From Brachyspira sp949287565 (lineage in GTDB: Bacteria > Spirochaetota > Brachyspiria > Brachyspirales > Brachyspiraceae): a stretch of DNA of 64,000 nt. The translations under genes and the position numbers were made by a program. Positions 1 through 9,454 of this stretch are shown here, one piece after another. The notes below the pieces were generated by a model, which was not told the DNA's origin, ran no database searches, and saw nothing but the letters and a program-made list of their open reading frames with translations. The DNA is taken from the NCBI RefSeq assembly GCF_036997615.1, contig NZ_JAWLQA010000003.1. The stretch is one strand, 5' to 3'. Position 1 is the stretch's first letter. The number at the start of each line of letters is the position of its first letter.

Positions 1-1149
1 AATATCTCCCCATTCATCATTCAATTTTAAAAACTCATTTGAAATATGAAAAGATATATCTCCACTTGATATTTTCGTAATGTCTCTTGCTGTATATCCT
101 ATTATTCTTGTTACTTTTCTCTTTATTATTAAAGGAACTATTATAGAACTTATTACAACTATTAATGCTGATATTATAAACATTATATTTCTTATAATAT
201 TAGAATCTTTTAATATAACATCATTAGGGGCAGTAATTTTCAATCCCCAATATTTTCCTTTTGATATTTCTACAGGAGTAAATGAATATGTATAAAATTT
301 TTTTAATGTTCCGCTAAAATTTTCAAATAATAAATTTTCTCCTCGTATTATTTTATTAAATACATCATGCTCCTTGTAATATGGATATATTTCATCAAGT
401 GTCTTAGATATATAAATTGCCTTATCACTATCATAAGCTATAGTTCCAGCATTATCAAACAATGTGATTGTTGATCCCTCAAATGGATTTATTTTAGATA
501 ATGATTCACTAATAGAATTTACATTCACTTCCAAACATATTACGCCTATAACTCTATTTGATGTTTTTATTGGTACAGCCCAGGTATAAAATAAATCCTT
601 ATCATTGACAGGTGATTTATATACATCGGATATGTATGTTTCTCCTGTGCTTAAAGTTTTTTTATATGTTTCATTTTGAAAAATTTTCGTATCAAAATAT
701 GAAACTTGAATTTTAGAGTTATTATCTCTTGATAAATAATAATTAAAACGTCCATTTGCAGGACCATATTTCTCTGAATTTGTATAATCTGAATCATTGC
801 CTATTGTATTAGGTTCAAATATTATAAGTAAACTATTAACTTTTTGAGGAAGTTCATCAAAAAAACTATACAGAAGTCTTTCATAAAATGGTCTGCTTGA
901 AGTACCATCATTATATAATCCTCTTATAACTCTTTCTAATCCTACAAGAGAATATAAATCTTCTTTCATATATGATAATAATTTAGCAGCTTCTCCCTTT
1001 GAGCTTTCCTCTAACACTCTATAGGATAATTTTTTACTAGCTGATTTTACATAAGCGATATTTACCGCATTTGAAATGATAAGCATAATTAATAATGGCA
1101 TCAATATAGCTAAACTAATTTTTATTTGAAGACTAAATTTCTTAACCAT
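1..1149 (-). CDS. Methyl-accepting chemotaxis protein, C-terminus cut by window edge
   Basis: This is the N-terminal 383 codons of a chemoreceptor that runs off the left edge with no stop. Residue 1 is the ATG at 1149, and the first residues (MVKKFSLQIKIS) resemble the start of the next receptor (MFKKFGLQFRIS). Membrane segments lie at about residues 10-32 and 325-347. Between them is a periplasmic double-Cache-like sensor with a YTWAVPI stretch, close to the YTWSVPI of the neighbouring receptor. A HAMP-like linker begins after the second segment and the window ends at a DEWGDI motif shared with that neighbour. The signalling domain must lie outside the window. The ligand cannot be told from sequence; double-Cache sensors usually bind small metabolites such as amino acids. 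The two receptors look like paralogues in tandem. Confidence 0.9.
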   Translation of the reverse strand, partial: MVKKFSLQIKISLAILMPLLIMLIISNAVNIAYVKSASKKLSYRVLEESSKGEAAKLLSYMKEDLYSLVGLERVIRGLYNDGTSSRPFYERLLYSFFDELPQKVNSLLIIFEPNTIGNDSDYTNSEKYGPANGRFNYYLSRDNNSKIQVSYFDTKIFQNETYKKTLSTGETYISDVYKSPVNDKDLFYTWAVPIKTSNRVIGVICLEVNVNSISESLSKINPFEGSTITLFDNAGTIAYDSDKAIYISKTLDEIYPYYKEHDVFNKIIRGENLLFENFSGTLKKFYTYSFTPVEISKGKYWGLKITAPNDVILKDSNIIRNIMFIISALIVVISSIIVPLIIKRKVTRIIGYTARDITKISSGDISFHISNEFLKLNDEWGDI

Positions 1150-1376
1150 AATCAAACCTGTAAAATTTTTTTTCATAATTATTATACATTTTTTATTTGC
1201 AATTTCAATAATAAAAAAAATTATTTATCATTGTTCAAATTTTAAATATATTTTACTATATTAATTTATAATATAATACATATTTTTTGCCAATAAAAAT
1301 AAAAAAAATAATAAAAAGAATACAAAAATTTTTAGTTTTAGAAAATATTAAAATACAATTTTATTTTTATAAAATA

Positions 1377-1417
1377 TTCAGTTCATTATTAACTTTATGT
1401 AAAAATAATGAACTGAA
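1377..1417 (-). terminator. Hairpin downstream of the second chemoreceptor
   Basis: A perfect 14-bp inverted repeat (TTCAGTTCATTATT and its complement) has a 13-nt loop. It lies 15 nt past the stop of the chemoreceptor at 1432-3387. The following minus-strand sequence is U-rich but not a clean U-run, so this is a probable rather than certain intrinsic terminator. Confidence 0.55.
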
Positions 1418-1431
1418 AAACTGTATTCTAA

Positions 1432-3387
1432 TTAATCTTTTAAATTAAAGTATGATATAGCTTTTAATAAATCATTAGCTTCACTTAATAAAGATTCTGA
1501 TGCAGAAGTAGCTTCTGATACCAAAGCAGCATTCTTTTGTATGGAAGAATCCATATTACTAATTGCAATATTAACTTGATCTATTCCTTTTTCCTGTTCC
1601 TGAGATGCGATATTGATTCTATCCATTATAGAAGAAGCTTTATCCATTTTTTCTGATATTTCATTAAAAATAGTTTGAGACTGCTGAACACTTGTTGCAG
1701 CTAATTTTATTTTATCATTACTATCCGTAATTAATGAAGTAATACTTTTTACAGATTCCTGAGTATTTTGAGCAAGGTTTCTTACTTCACTAGCTACTAC
1801 AGCAAATCCGCGTCCTTGTTCGCCTGCACGTGCCGCCTCTACTGAAGCATTCAAAGCTAATATATTAGTTTGAAAAGCTATTCCCTCTATAAGTTTAGTA
1901 ATATCCATTATTTTAGAACTAGACTCATAAACATCATTCATTTTGTTTACACTGTCTTCTATTATTACGCCAGCTTTATTTAAAGATTCCTTAGCATCTG
2001 ATACCATAGAAGTACTTTGTGCAACACTTTCAGCAGATTCTTTTATAGCACTAGCCATCTCATTCATAGATGCTGCTGTTTCTTCCAAACTAGATGCCTG
2101 TGTTTCTGTTCTTTGAGATAAGTCATTATTTCCTATTAAAACTTCATTTGCTGCAGTAGAAACCTGCTCTGCCGAATGCTTTACTGTATTTATTACATTA
2201 TTAAAATTATTCATGGCCTTATCCCAGCCTCTTGCTATATCTCCCCATTCATCAGTTCTTTTTTCAAATCCTTTAGGTATTTCTATAGTCAAATCACCTG
2301 TAGACATAGCAACAATATCTTTAGCTAAAACTATTATTATATTTGATACTTTCTTTTTAATTATTATAGGTGTAATAATTAAAGAAACAATTAATATAAA
2401 CACTAATATTAATATCATTGTATTTCTAATATATCTTGTTTCTGCTTGTATAACTCTGCTTGGAGTAAGAATTTCTATACCCCAATTATAGCCTTCAAGC
2501 ATAGGTATAGGAGATATAACATAAGTTCCTATTTCATTAAATACTGTTGTAAAATGTTCAAAGTTTAAAAATTGTCCTGACTGCACTTTTTCTATTATTC
2601 CTAAATCTCTATACCAATCATAAACATCATATCCATTTTTACCTATACCATCAGATTTGCCGGCATTATATACCAAATTACCTGCAGTATCAAAAAGTAT
2701 TACTTTACTTTCATCATAAGGTTTTATTTTTTCTATAGATTTACTAAGACTTTGCGGTGTTACATCAGCAATAACAACACCTATATTCTTACCATTACTA
2801 TCAAAAATAGGTACAGACCAAGTATATATTAGAATATTATTACCAGCTACATTGTATGAATATAAAGGTGTTATATATGGTTTTGATGTAGTTTTTGGAA
2901 TAGTAAAATATTCTGCATTTAACTCTGATGAAAAAAGTCCCTGCAAAATTACTGTATTATTGTCCTTTATAAAATATGCACCAAATTGTCCTTTTATTTC
3001 ATCATAAAACTCATCATCAATATAATTAGCATCACTATCTATAAGATCTTTATTCAATAAAAATCCCATAGCAATTATACTGGCTTCATTTTTTCTTACA
3101 TAATTGCTTACTACATTAATATAAGTGTTTCTATCTCTTATACCTATATTATATAAATCTTCCATAGAAGAAGCTAATTCATTTAAATAATTGAGTTCTA
3201 TTTTTAATATATTCTGACCTCTGTAAGATTCTGCTTCTACTGCTTTTTTAAGATAACTTAAAGATTTTTCTCTATTGGCATTATTGACTAGAATTATATT
3301 TACAAGACTAGAAACTATAATCATAGCAAAAAAAATTGAAAGTATAAGTAAACTAATTCTAAATTGCAAACCAAATTTCTTAAACAT
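1432..3387 (-). CDS. Methyl-accepting chemotaxis protein (dCache-HAMP-MA)
   Basis: This is a full-length transmembrane chemoreceptor of 651 aa. A membrane segment at about residues 12-33 is followed by an extracytoplasmic double-Cache-type sensor (about 35-320), a second membrane segment (about 322-344), a HAMP linker and a cytoplasmic coiled-coil signalling domain. The conserved hairpin tip that docks CheA and CheW is clear at about residues 495-535 (FQTNILALNASVEAARAGEQ, then GRGFAVVASEVR). There is no C-terminal CheR/CheB-tethering pentapeptide. The start at 3387 has a good AGGAG ribosome site. It detects a chemical cue and biases flagellar rotation; the ligand is unknown. It is a paralogue of the truncated receptor immediately downstream. 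Confidence 0.95.
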   Translation of the reverse strand: MFKKFGLQFRISLLILSIFFAMIIVSSLVNIILVNNANREKSLSYLKKAVEAESYRGQNILKIELNYLNELASSMEDLYNIGIRDRNTYINVVSNYVRKNEASIIAMGFLLNKDLIDSDANYIDDEFYDEIKGQFGAYFIKDNNTVILQGLFSSELNAEYFTIPKTTSKPYITPLYSYNVAGNNILIYTWSVPIFDSNGKNIGVVIADVTPQSLSKSIEKIKPYDESKVILFDTAGNLVYNAGKSDGIGKNGYDVYDWYRDLGIIEKVQSGQFLNFEHFTTVFNEIGTYVISPIPMLEGYNWGIEILTPSRVIQAETRYIRNTMILILVFILIVSLIITPIIIKKKVSNIIIVLAKDIVAMSTGDLTIEIPKGFEKRTDEWGDIARGWDKAMNNFNNVINTVKHSAEQVSTAANEVLIGNNDLSQRTETQASSLEETAASMNEMASAIKESAESVAQSTSMVSDAKESLNKAGVIIEDSVNKMNDVYESSSKIMDITKLIEGIAFQTNILALNASVEAARAGEQGRGFAVVASEVRNLAQNTQESVKSITSLITDSNDKIKLAATSVQQSQTIFNEISEKMDKASSIMDRINIASQEQEKGIDQVNIAISNMDSSIQKNAALVSEATSASESLLSEANDLLKAISYFNLKD

Positions 3388-3659
3388 AAAAATCTCCTAA
3401 CAATTATTTAATATGTTTATATCAATTGAAATAATGATTACTGCATAATTATAATATTTTAATTATATTAAATATATTAACCCTAATTTATTAAAAGGCT
3501 ACCATGAAAATAAAAAAAGTCAATATAATTAATTTTATTTATCAAGAATAATTACTGCAATAAAAAATATTTTTATGTTTTATTTAATAGAATAAAATTT
3601 AAATAATAATTATTAATTTTTAAAGCGATAAGCGAGAGGCTGATAACTTTAATTGTCAG

Positions 3660-5066
3660 CTATTTTACAGCGAATTTATCACTAGCATTAATACTCATTA
3701 ATTTTTTAAATGAAATAGTGAATAATGTTACCGTTGTACAAACAGCCAAAAAATCTGCTATAGGTTCTGCTAAAAGTACAGCCATTACTTTATTCTCCAT
3801 AAATATAGGCAATATAAATATAAGCGGTATTAATAATATCACTTTTCTTAATATGGCTAAGAATGCAGATATTTTAGCATTTCCTAAAGCGACAAATGTT
3901 TGCTGACATGCAGTTTGTGCCCCAAATATTAATGAAGCTGCCATATATATTTTTAAAGCCCAAATAGCATAATTTATTAATTCTTCATCGCTTGTAAATA
4001 TCCTAACAAAAATATAAGGAAAGAATTCTGATATTACCCACATCAAAAAAGAAAAAGAAAGACAGCTTATTAAAAGTATCTTAAAAGCAGATTTTACCCT
4101 ATTTAAATTATTTGCTCCGTAATTATAACTTATAATAGGCTGAGCTCCTTGTGTGAGTCCCATTATAGGAAGAAAAGAAAACTGCATAATACTGCTTAAT
4201 ATTGTCATAGCACCAACAGCCAAATCACCGCCGTATTTCAAAAGCGAAGTGTTGAAAGATACAAATAAAATACTTTCTGTAAACTGCATTATAAAAGGTG
4301 AAAATCCCAAAGCTAAACATGGAAGTATTATATTAGGAGATATTTTTAAATTTTTTAATTTTAGTTTTAATACAGTTCTTTTAGATGTCATAAAAGAAAG
4401 TATCCATATACATGATATAGCCTGAGATATAATAGTAGCAAGTGCTGCACCTCTAACATCCATATTAAATACAAATATAAATATAGGATCTAATATTATA
4501 TTAGTAACAGCACCTATTAAAACAGTAAACATACTTGTTTTTGCCTTTCCCTGAGCAGTGATAAAAGCATTGAGTCCTAAAGCTAATTGAACAAATATAG
4601 TACCCATAGAATATATTCTTAAATATCTCAATGCATATATAATAGTATTTTCACTTGCACCAAAAACCATAAGAAGAGGCTTTGAAAATAATAATAATAT
4701 TATAGTTAAAGTTACTGAAATAATTATTAAGGTCATAGCACAGTTGCCAACTATTTCTTCTGCTTTATTATAATCCTGCCTTCCCATCATGATAGAAGCA
4801 CGAGGAGAACCTCCCATACTGATAAGATATGCAAATGCCGATACAGCCATTATAACAGGCATTGTAACCCCTACACCTGTTAAAGCCCTTGCCCCAATAT
4901 CAGGAATATGTCCTATATACATTCTGTCTACAACATTATAAAGTACATTTATTATTTGCGCTGCTATTGCAGGAAGTGCTAATTGAAAAAGTAATTTTCC
5001 TACTGGCTTATTTCCAAGCTCATTTGATTTTAAATTATTATTATCTAATACTGCTTCATTACTCAT
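3660..5066 (-). CDS. MATE family multidrug/Na+ efflux transporter
   Basis: This is a 468-aa, twelve-segment membrane protein of the MATE (NorM/DinF-like) family. The N-terminal signature is visible as KLLFQLALPAIAAQIINVLY followed by NVVDRMYIGH at about residues 24-55. The two six-helix halves are separated near residue 235. Family members export cationic drugs or metabolites in exchange for Na+ or H+; the substrate here cannot be predicted. The gene stands alone and is divergent from the 5'-nucleotidase gene at 5205. A promoter of TTGACT-16-TATGAT form lies at 5111-5138. A weak imperfect hairpin (GCTGATAA / TTGTCAGC) at 3639-3660 overlaps the stop codon. Confidence 0.93.
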   Translation of the reverse strand: MSNEAVLDNNNLKSNELGNKPVGKLLFQLALPAIAAQIINVLYNVVDRMYIGHIPDIGARALTGVGVTMPVIMAVSAFAYLISMGGSPRASIMMGRQDYNKAEEIVGNCAMTLIIISVTLTIILLLFSKPLLMVFGASENTIIYALRYLRIYSMGTIFVQLALGLNAFITAQGKAKTSMFTVLIGAVTNIILDPIFIFVFNMDVRGAALATIISQAISCIWILSFMTSKRTVLKLKLKNLKISPNIILPCLALGFSPFIMQFTESILFVSFNTSLLKYGGDLAVGAMTILSSIMQFSFLPIMGLTQGAQPIISYNYGANNLNRVKSAFKILLISCLSFSFLMWVISEFFPYIFVRIFTSDEELINYAIWALKIYMAASLIFGAQTACQQTFVALGNAKISAFLAILRKVILLIPLIFILPIFMENKVMAVLLAEPIADFLAVCTTVTLFTISFKKLMSINASDKFAVK

Positions 5067-5110
5067 AATTATCTCATCTATTATTTTTTAATATAGTTTA
5101 CATTTTATAT

Positions 5111-5138
5111 ATCATAAACCTATTTATATTTTAGTCAA
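5111..5138 (-). promoter_or_regulatory. Predicted sigma-70 promoter of the MATE gene
   Basis: On the minus strand, TTGACT (5133-5138) is separated by 16 bp from TATGAT (5111-5116), about 45 bp upstream of the MATE start codon. It is divergent from the promoter at 5150-5177. Confidence 0.5.
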
Positions 5139-5149
5139 ACTTTAAATTA

Positions 5150-5177
5150 TTGACTTTAAAAGTTAATGTTATATCAT
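5150..5177 (+). promoter_or_regulatory. Predicted sigma-70 promoter of the 5'-nucleotidase gene
   Basis: TTGACT (5150-5155) and TATCAT (5172-5177) are separated by 16 bp and lie 28 bp upstream of the ATG at 5205. Confidence 0.5.
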
Positions 5178-5204
5178 TAAATTATTATATGTTAGGATGT
5201 TTAA

Positions 5205-6722
5205 ATGAAAAACTTATATATATTAATTATTTCTATTTTAATTTTATCATGTTCTAATAAAGCTAATGATCAAAAAGTATTTACAATAGTTCATATGAAT
5301 GATACACATTCAAAAGATAAAGAATTTATTACTGTTTCAAAAGAAGATGGAACTACAAACAGATACGGCGGTGCTGCCAGAAGAAAAACTTTTATTGATA
5401 ATGTAAGAAAAGAAAATGAAAATATTATAGTAATGCATGCAGGAGACACTATCACAGGAAGCGTATTTTCTATTGTTTATCAGGGTATGGATGAAACAGA
5501 ACTTATGAATGATATGGGTATTGATGTATCAACCCTTGGTAATCATGAATTTGATTTCGGAATAGATCAATTAAATAATATTATGAGCAATAGAAATTTC
5601 CCTACAATAGCATGCAATGTCAAAGTAAAAGCCACTGGTGAAAATTATGTTCCGCCATATATAATAACAAATATCAAAGGAGTACATGTTGCTATAATAG
5701 GAGTTTTGCAAAGCGAAAAAATGAATATAATTCAGGGACTTGATTATATAGATATAGAAGAAGAAGTATCATCTTTAAAAAATCTTTTAAAAGAAATACC
5801 ATTAAATACCACAAATGATATAACAATTTTACTAAGTCATGCCGGATTCGACACTGACAAAAGAATAGCACAAGAAATACCAAATACTTTTAATATTATA
5901 ATAGGTGGACATACTCATACTCTATTAAAGAATCCTGTTATTATAGGAAAAACAACAATAGTTCAAGCAGGACAATATGGAGAGTATATAGGTACTATTG
6001 ATATAATATTCAAAAATGGTAAATATGCTTATCCTGAATATACACTCACTAGATTAGATGAAAATATAAAAGAAGATGAAACTATATTGGCAAAAATAGA
6101 AGAAATGCAGCTTGAAGTAGATAAAGAGTTTAATGTTGAAATAGCAAAACTTCCTTATGAATTAACTGATGAAAATGTTAGAAATAAATCTACTGCTTTA
6201 GGAAATTTCGTTTCTGATATAGTAGCTTCATCTCAAGACGGCATTGACATAGCATTAATAAATTCAGGTTCTTTAAGAGGCAAGCTTCCAATCGGAAAAG
6301 TAACATTAGGAAATATGTATGAGTTTTTCCCATTCGATAATTTAATAATACTTACAACTTTAAAAGGAAAAGATTTAAAAAATATATTAGAGTTATCTGC
6401 TTCAAGAAAAGGAGAAGGTGCATTTTTACAAGTTTCAAAAGACTGCATTATTAATTTTGACAGCAATGGAAAACTTTTAGAATCATCTATCAAAGGAAGA
6501 ACTATAAATAACAATGAAAAATATGTTGTTGCTGTTGCTGATTATATATTTAATGGAGGCGAAAAATATATTGATGAAAGCGGAAAGCCTTTATTTCAGT
6601 ACGGAGAAAATACTATACATACAGGACTTGATATAAGAGATTTAATAATAAAAACTTTGAAAGAATATAAAAATGTACCTGAAAATGCCATTGATAATAC
6701 AGAACGTATAATATTTAAATGA
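5205..6722 (+). CDS. 5'-nucleotidase/UshA-like metallophosphoesterase lipoprotein
   Basis: This is a 505-aa lipoprotein. The signal peptide ends in a lipobox (ILSC, Cys16), so the enzyme is predicted to be anchored outside the cytoplasmic membrane. The metallophosphoesterase domain shows the metal-binding motifs HMNDTH, GDTITGS, GNHEFDFG and GGHTHT. The C-terminal 5'-nucleotidase domain has the substrate-binding NSGSLRG and the PFDN segment. Family enzymes remove phosphate from nucleotides or nucleotide sugars, which would let the cell salvage nucleosides and phosphate. It is somewhat shorter than E. coli UshA. The gene is monocistronic, with a promoter just upstream and a bidirectional terminator just downstream. 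Confidence 0.92.
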   Translation: MKNLYILIISILILSCSNKANDQKVFTIVHMNDTHSKDKEFITVSKEDGTTNRYGGAARRKTFIDNVRKENENIIVMHAGDTITGSVFSIVYQGMDETELMNDMGIDVSTLGNHEFDFGIDQLNNIMSNRNFPTIACNVKVKATGENYVPPYIITNIKGVHVAIIGVLQSEKMNIIQGLDYIDIEEEVSSLKNLLKEIPLNTTNDITILLSHAGFDTDKRIAQEIPNTFNIIIGGHTHTLLKNPVIIGKTTIVQAGQYGEYIGTIDIIFKNGKYAYPEYTLTRLDENIKEDETILAKIEEMQLEVDKEFNVEIAKLPYELTDENVRNKSTALGNFVSDIVASSQDGIDIALINSGSLRGKLPIGKVTLGNMYEFFPFDNLIILTTLKGKDLKNILELSASRKGEGAFLQVSKDCIINFDSNGKLLESSIKGRTINNNEKYVVAVADYIFNGGEKYIDESGKPLFQYGENTIHTGLDIRDLIIKTLKEYKNVPENAIDNTERIIFK

Positions 6723-6732
6723 TTTTTTATAT

Positions 6733-6768
6733 AAAAAAGGGGCTGTAATAAACAGTCCCTCTTTTTTA
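6733..6768. terminator. Bidirectional intrinsic terminator
   Basis: An A-run, a 9-bp stem (AGGGGCTGT/ACAGTCCCT with one wobble), a 5-nt loop and a T-run lie between the convergent 5'-nucleotidase and rhodanese genes. The core is nearly identical to the hairpin at 7383-7424. Confidence 0.85.
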
Positions 6769-6782
6769 GTTTTAATTAATAA

Positions 6783-7214
6783 TTATTTTTTTAAAGCAGC
6801 ATTTAATTCAGTATATCCTGCATCTTTAAGATAATTCACATTTTTAAATCCATTATCAAGCAAATACTGAACTGTTTTTCCTGAACGTCCGCCGCTCTTA
6901 CAATAGAAGAAATATTTTTTAGTTTTATCTAATGATAATATTTTTTTGCTGTAGCCTTTAGCTCTATAATCAATATTCATAGCACCTTTTATAGTTCCTG
7001 TTTCTTTAATTTCCTGAGGTGTTCTGACATCAACTAATATTATATTAGGATCAGCTTTCCATGATGATATAAAGTCATTAAGAGCTAGGCCGTTTTTATT
7101 AACAACTTTTACACTGTCAAGTTCGTATACAGCTTCATTAGTTTTTGCTGTTTGTGCATTACATAAGATTGTTGTTAATAATAATGCGATAATAATAAAA
7201 AGATTTCTTTTCAT
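6783..7214 (-). CDS. Secreted rhodanese-like protein
   Basis: This 143-aa protein has a cleavable signal peptide (hydrophobic residues 5-18, cleavage near CNAQ) followed by one rhodanese domain. The substrate loop CKSGGRSGKT contains the catalytic Cys. The family motifs VDVRTPQE and MNIDYR are present. Exported rhodaneses transfer sulfane sulfur or serve as redox/sulfur carriers; the partner here is unknown. The start at 7214 follows an AGGGG ribosome site. The gene is single and is flanked on both sides by almost identical terminator hairpins. Confidence 0.9.
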   Translation of the reverse strand: MKRNLFIIIALLLTTILCNAQTAKTNEAVYELDSVKVVNKNGLALNDFISSWKADPNIILVDVRTPQEIKETGTIKGAMNIDYRAKGYSKKILSLDKTKKYFFYCKSGGRSGKTVQYLLDNGFKNVNYLKDAGYTELNAALKK

Positions 7215-7382
7215 AAGTCTTACCCCTGTATAGTATTTATTATATTAGACGAATACAACATATAAAAGTTCCTTAAAATATGATTTTTTATTATTTTTTT
7301 ATAAAAATTTAATTTCTTTTTGTATTTTTCATAATTATTTAATGATTTAAATCAATAAATTTCAATATTTTAATGAACTTAA

Positions 7383-7424
7383 TAATAATAAAGGGGCTGT
7401 AATTAACAGTCCCTTTATTATTAT
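7383..7424 (-). terminator. Intrinsic terminator of the OLD-type ATPase gene
   Basis: The long stem TAATAATAAAGGGGCTGT pairs with ACAGTCCCTTTATTATTA around a 5-6 nt loop, 14 nt past the stop of the ATPase gene. Its core is the same as the hairpin at 6738-6760. Confidence 0.85.
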
Positions 7425-7437
7425 AGCATCTTTTTTA

Positions 7438-9444
7438 TTAATCTATTTCTCTAATAACCTTAAAGAAATTATCAATAGTAGTTTGGGATATCAATTTTTT
7501 TTCATAATAATCTATTATATTATTTTTGAATAAAGCAGAATCTAAAGCATCTTTATTCTTCTTATCTATTTTATGTATTTGTTTATCATTATCATCGAAT
7601 AAATCTTCTATTGTAACAAAATTAGAACTTATATCTTCAAGCTGAGTTATTCTTAAATTTGTTCCTTCTGCCAACTCTGTGAATTGATCTGCTGAAATAT
7701 CACTGTCAATTAATAGTATCGGCTTAGCAGAAAGTTTACATAATGAATCTATTATATCATTTTTCTTTCTTTCATCATTAGGCCTTCCTACTCCATTTAT
7801 AGGCATGAATGCTGTATTTATTTCTCTATTTTCTATATGCTCCATTAATAATTTAAAAGCTGTAAGATAATTATAATCTGTAATACCTTCAACATATACT
7901 ATTTTAGTATCTCTCATAATATCTATATGCTTAACTCCAAATGCATTTATAATTTTTTCTAATGTATCCACTTTACCATAAGTAGCAGAGAAGTCATTTT
8001 CTATTTTTACTCCTATACCGTCTTGTTTTGGCTCTACTATTTTTAATTCATCTAAATAATGAATATCTGCAAAATAAGGAATTTGAGTAGATGTGATTAT
8101 AGTAACTCCATTATCTTTTGCAAACTCTTTTAAAAATTTTCTTAATTCTTTTATTAAAGGAACTGATAAATGCTGTTCGGGCTCATCAATTATTATTATA
8201 TCTCCTTTCTTCAATTCATTAGGATTGATTGTATTAAAGAATAAACTGAAAAACCAATTAAAGCCTTCAGATTCATTTTCTAGATTTGTAATACCATTTT
8301 TAGTTTCAAAATATATTTTTATAAAGTATTCGTCTAATGCTATTTTAAATTTATATTCATTATTTGATTTATATAATTCATTGAATTTTTTTGATACAGT
8401 ATTATCAAAAAGTTTATTTATTTCATTTTCTGTCTGTTTTGCAAAAGCAACATCAGATAATATATTAGTATAGTTTTTTATTAAATTATTATACATCTCC
8501 ATATTATCTGCAGCTTTGAATAATGAACGTAAAAAATGTGATTTAGTTATAATATTGTCAGATTTATCATGGTGATGTTTATAGCATCCTACAGTAAGCT
8601 CGCTGTTTTTTACATTTTCTCTATGAACATATATATTTATATTTACAGATTCAATTTCTGCTAAAATTTCTAATAAGTATTTTAAATCATTTTTATTAAT
8701 CTGATTTTCATCAAAATTGAATTCACGGTATCCGGTATTTTTATTTTGTTCATAAGATTCATCATCAAGCAAACTTATTAATAACTTTAATTTATCTATA
8801 TTTTCATTTTCTTTATATTTAGAAATTATATCCATTATTTTTGATACAGTATAATTTAATATATCTTCATAAGCATATTCTGTTTTTGATTTATTATCAT
8901 ATTTATAATTATATTCATAAACAAAGTATATGCTGCTGCCGTATTTTGAAGTAACATTATTTGTGGAATTGTATATATAATCCATTATTTTTGACAAATA
9001 ATTTTTACTTAAAATAATATCTGCATTTATTTTATTTTCTTCTAATTCCCATACAAGTTTATCTTTATATTCATCTTTTTCGCTATATGAAGTTTTTTTT
9101 ACTCTAATAGTTTTACATTTACCTTTATATACAAGTCCGCTGTCTGCTTCAATAAATATTTCTAAATCTGGTTTGCATCCTATAAAACCATCTATTTTAG
9201 GATTATCTTTTCTTCCGTTTATACCGCCTTTGAATGATTTCTCTATTGCTGATAGTATATTACTTTTACCAGTGCCGTTTGCACCTATAATGCTTATTAA
9301 TGCTCCTTGCTCTATATCTCCATTAAGATATAATCTGCCGTATTTTACTTCATCTTCTTTTCTTTCTGAATTATATTCTGTATCCTTACTGACAATTATA
9401 GGATTAATATTTCTGAAGTTTTTAATTGTTAAATATCTTTTCAT
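7438..9444 (-). CDS. OLD-family-like AAA ATPase with C-terminal TOPRIM domain
   Basis: This is a 668-aa SMC/ABC-like ATPase fused to a TOPRIM nuclease-type domain. The Walker A motif GANGTGKS is at residues 54-61. The Walker B/ABC region IIIIDEPEQHLS is near 416-427, and IITSTQIPYF acts as the H/Q-loop region. The TOPRIM domain starts near residue 512 with VYVEGITD, which carries the catalytic Glu, and continues to LLIDSD near 577, which carries the acidic pair. This is the architecture of the OLD nuclease family, whose members include the P2 Old exclusion protein and GajA of Gabija. The start follows AGGGAAAAACTT. It lies 10 nt after an HTH gene and is therefore co-transcribed with it. No helicase partner is adjacent, so this is not a standard Gabija pair. 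A defence role is inferred, not shown. Confidence 0.85.
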   Translation of the reverse strand: MKRYLTIKNFRNINPIIVSKDTEYNSERKEDEVKYGRLYLNGDIEQGALISIIGANGTGKSNILSAIEKSFKGGINGRKDNPKIDGFIGCKPDLEIFIEADSGLVYKGKCKTIRVKKTSYSEKDEYKDKLVWELEENKINADIILSKNYLSKIMDYIYNSTNNVTSKYGSSIYFVYEYNYKYDNKSKTEYAYEDILNYTVSKIMDIISKYKENENIDKLKLLISLLDDESYEQNKNTGYREFNFDENQINKNDLKYLLEILAEIESVNINIYVHRENVKNSELTVGCYKHHHDKSDNIITKSHFLRSLFKAADNMEMYNNLIKNYTNILSDVAFAKQTENEINKLFDNTVSKKFNELYKSNNEYKFKIALDEYFIKIYFETKNGITNLENESEGFNWFFSLFFNTINPNELKKGDIIIIDEPEQHLSVPLIKELRKFLKEFAKDNGVTIITSTQIPYFADIHYLDELKIVEPKQDGIGVKIENDFSATYGKVDTLEKIINAFGVKHIDIMRDTKIVYVEGITDYNYLTAFKLLMEHIENREINTAFMPINGVGRPNDERKKNDIIDSLCKLSAKPILLIDSDISADQFTELAEGTNLRITQLEDISSNFVTIEDLFDDNDKQIHKIDKKNKDALDSALFKNNIIDYYEKKLISQTTIDNFFKVIREID

Positions 9445-9454
9445 AAGTTTTTCC

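Noticed and set aside
80..295. Plus-strand 71-codon frame at the left end
   Set aside because: It is antisense to the partial chemoreceptor, has no ribosome site, and its composition is that of a reversed membrane segment.
3505..3552. A 15-codon plus-strand ORF (MKIKKVNIINFIYQE) after AAGG
   Set aside because: It is too short, lies in a featureless AT-rich gap, and has no operon context.
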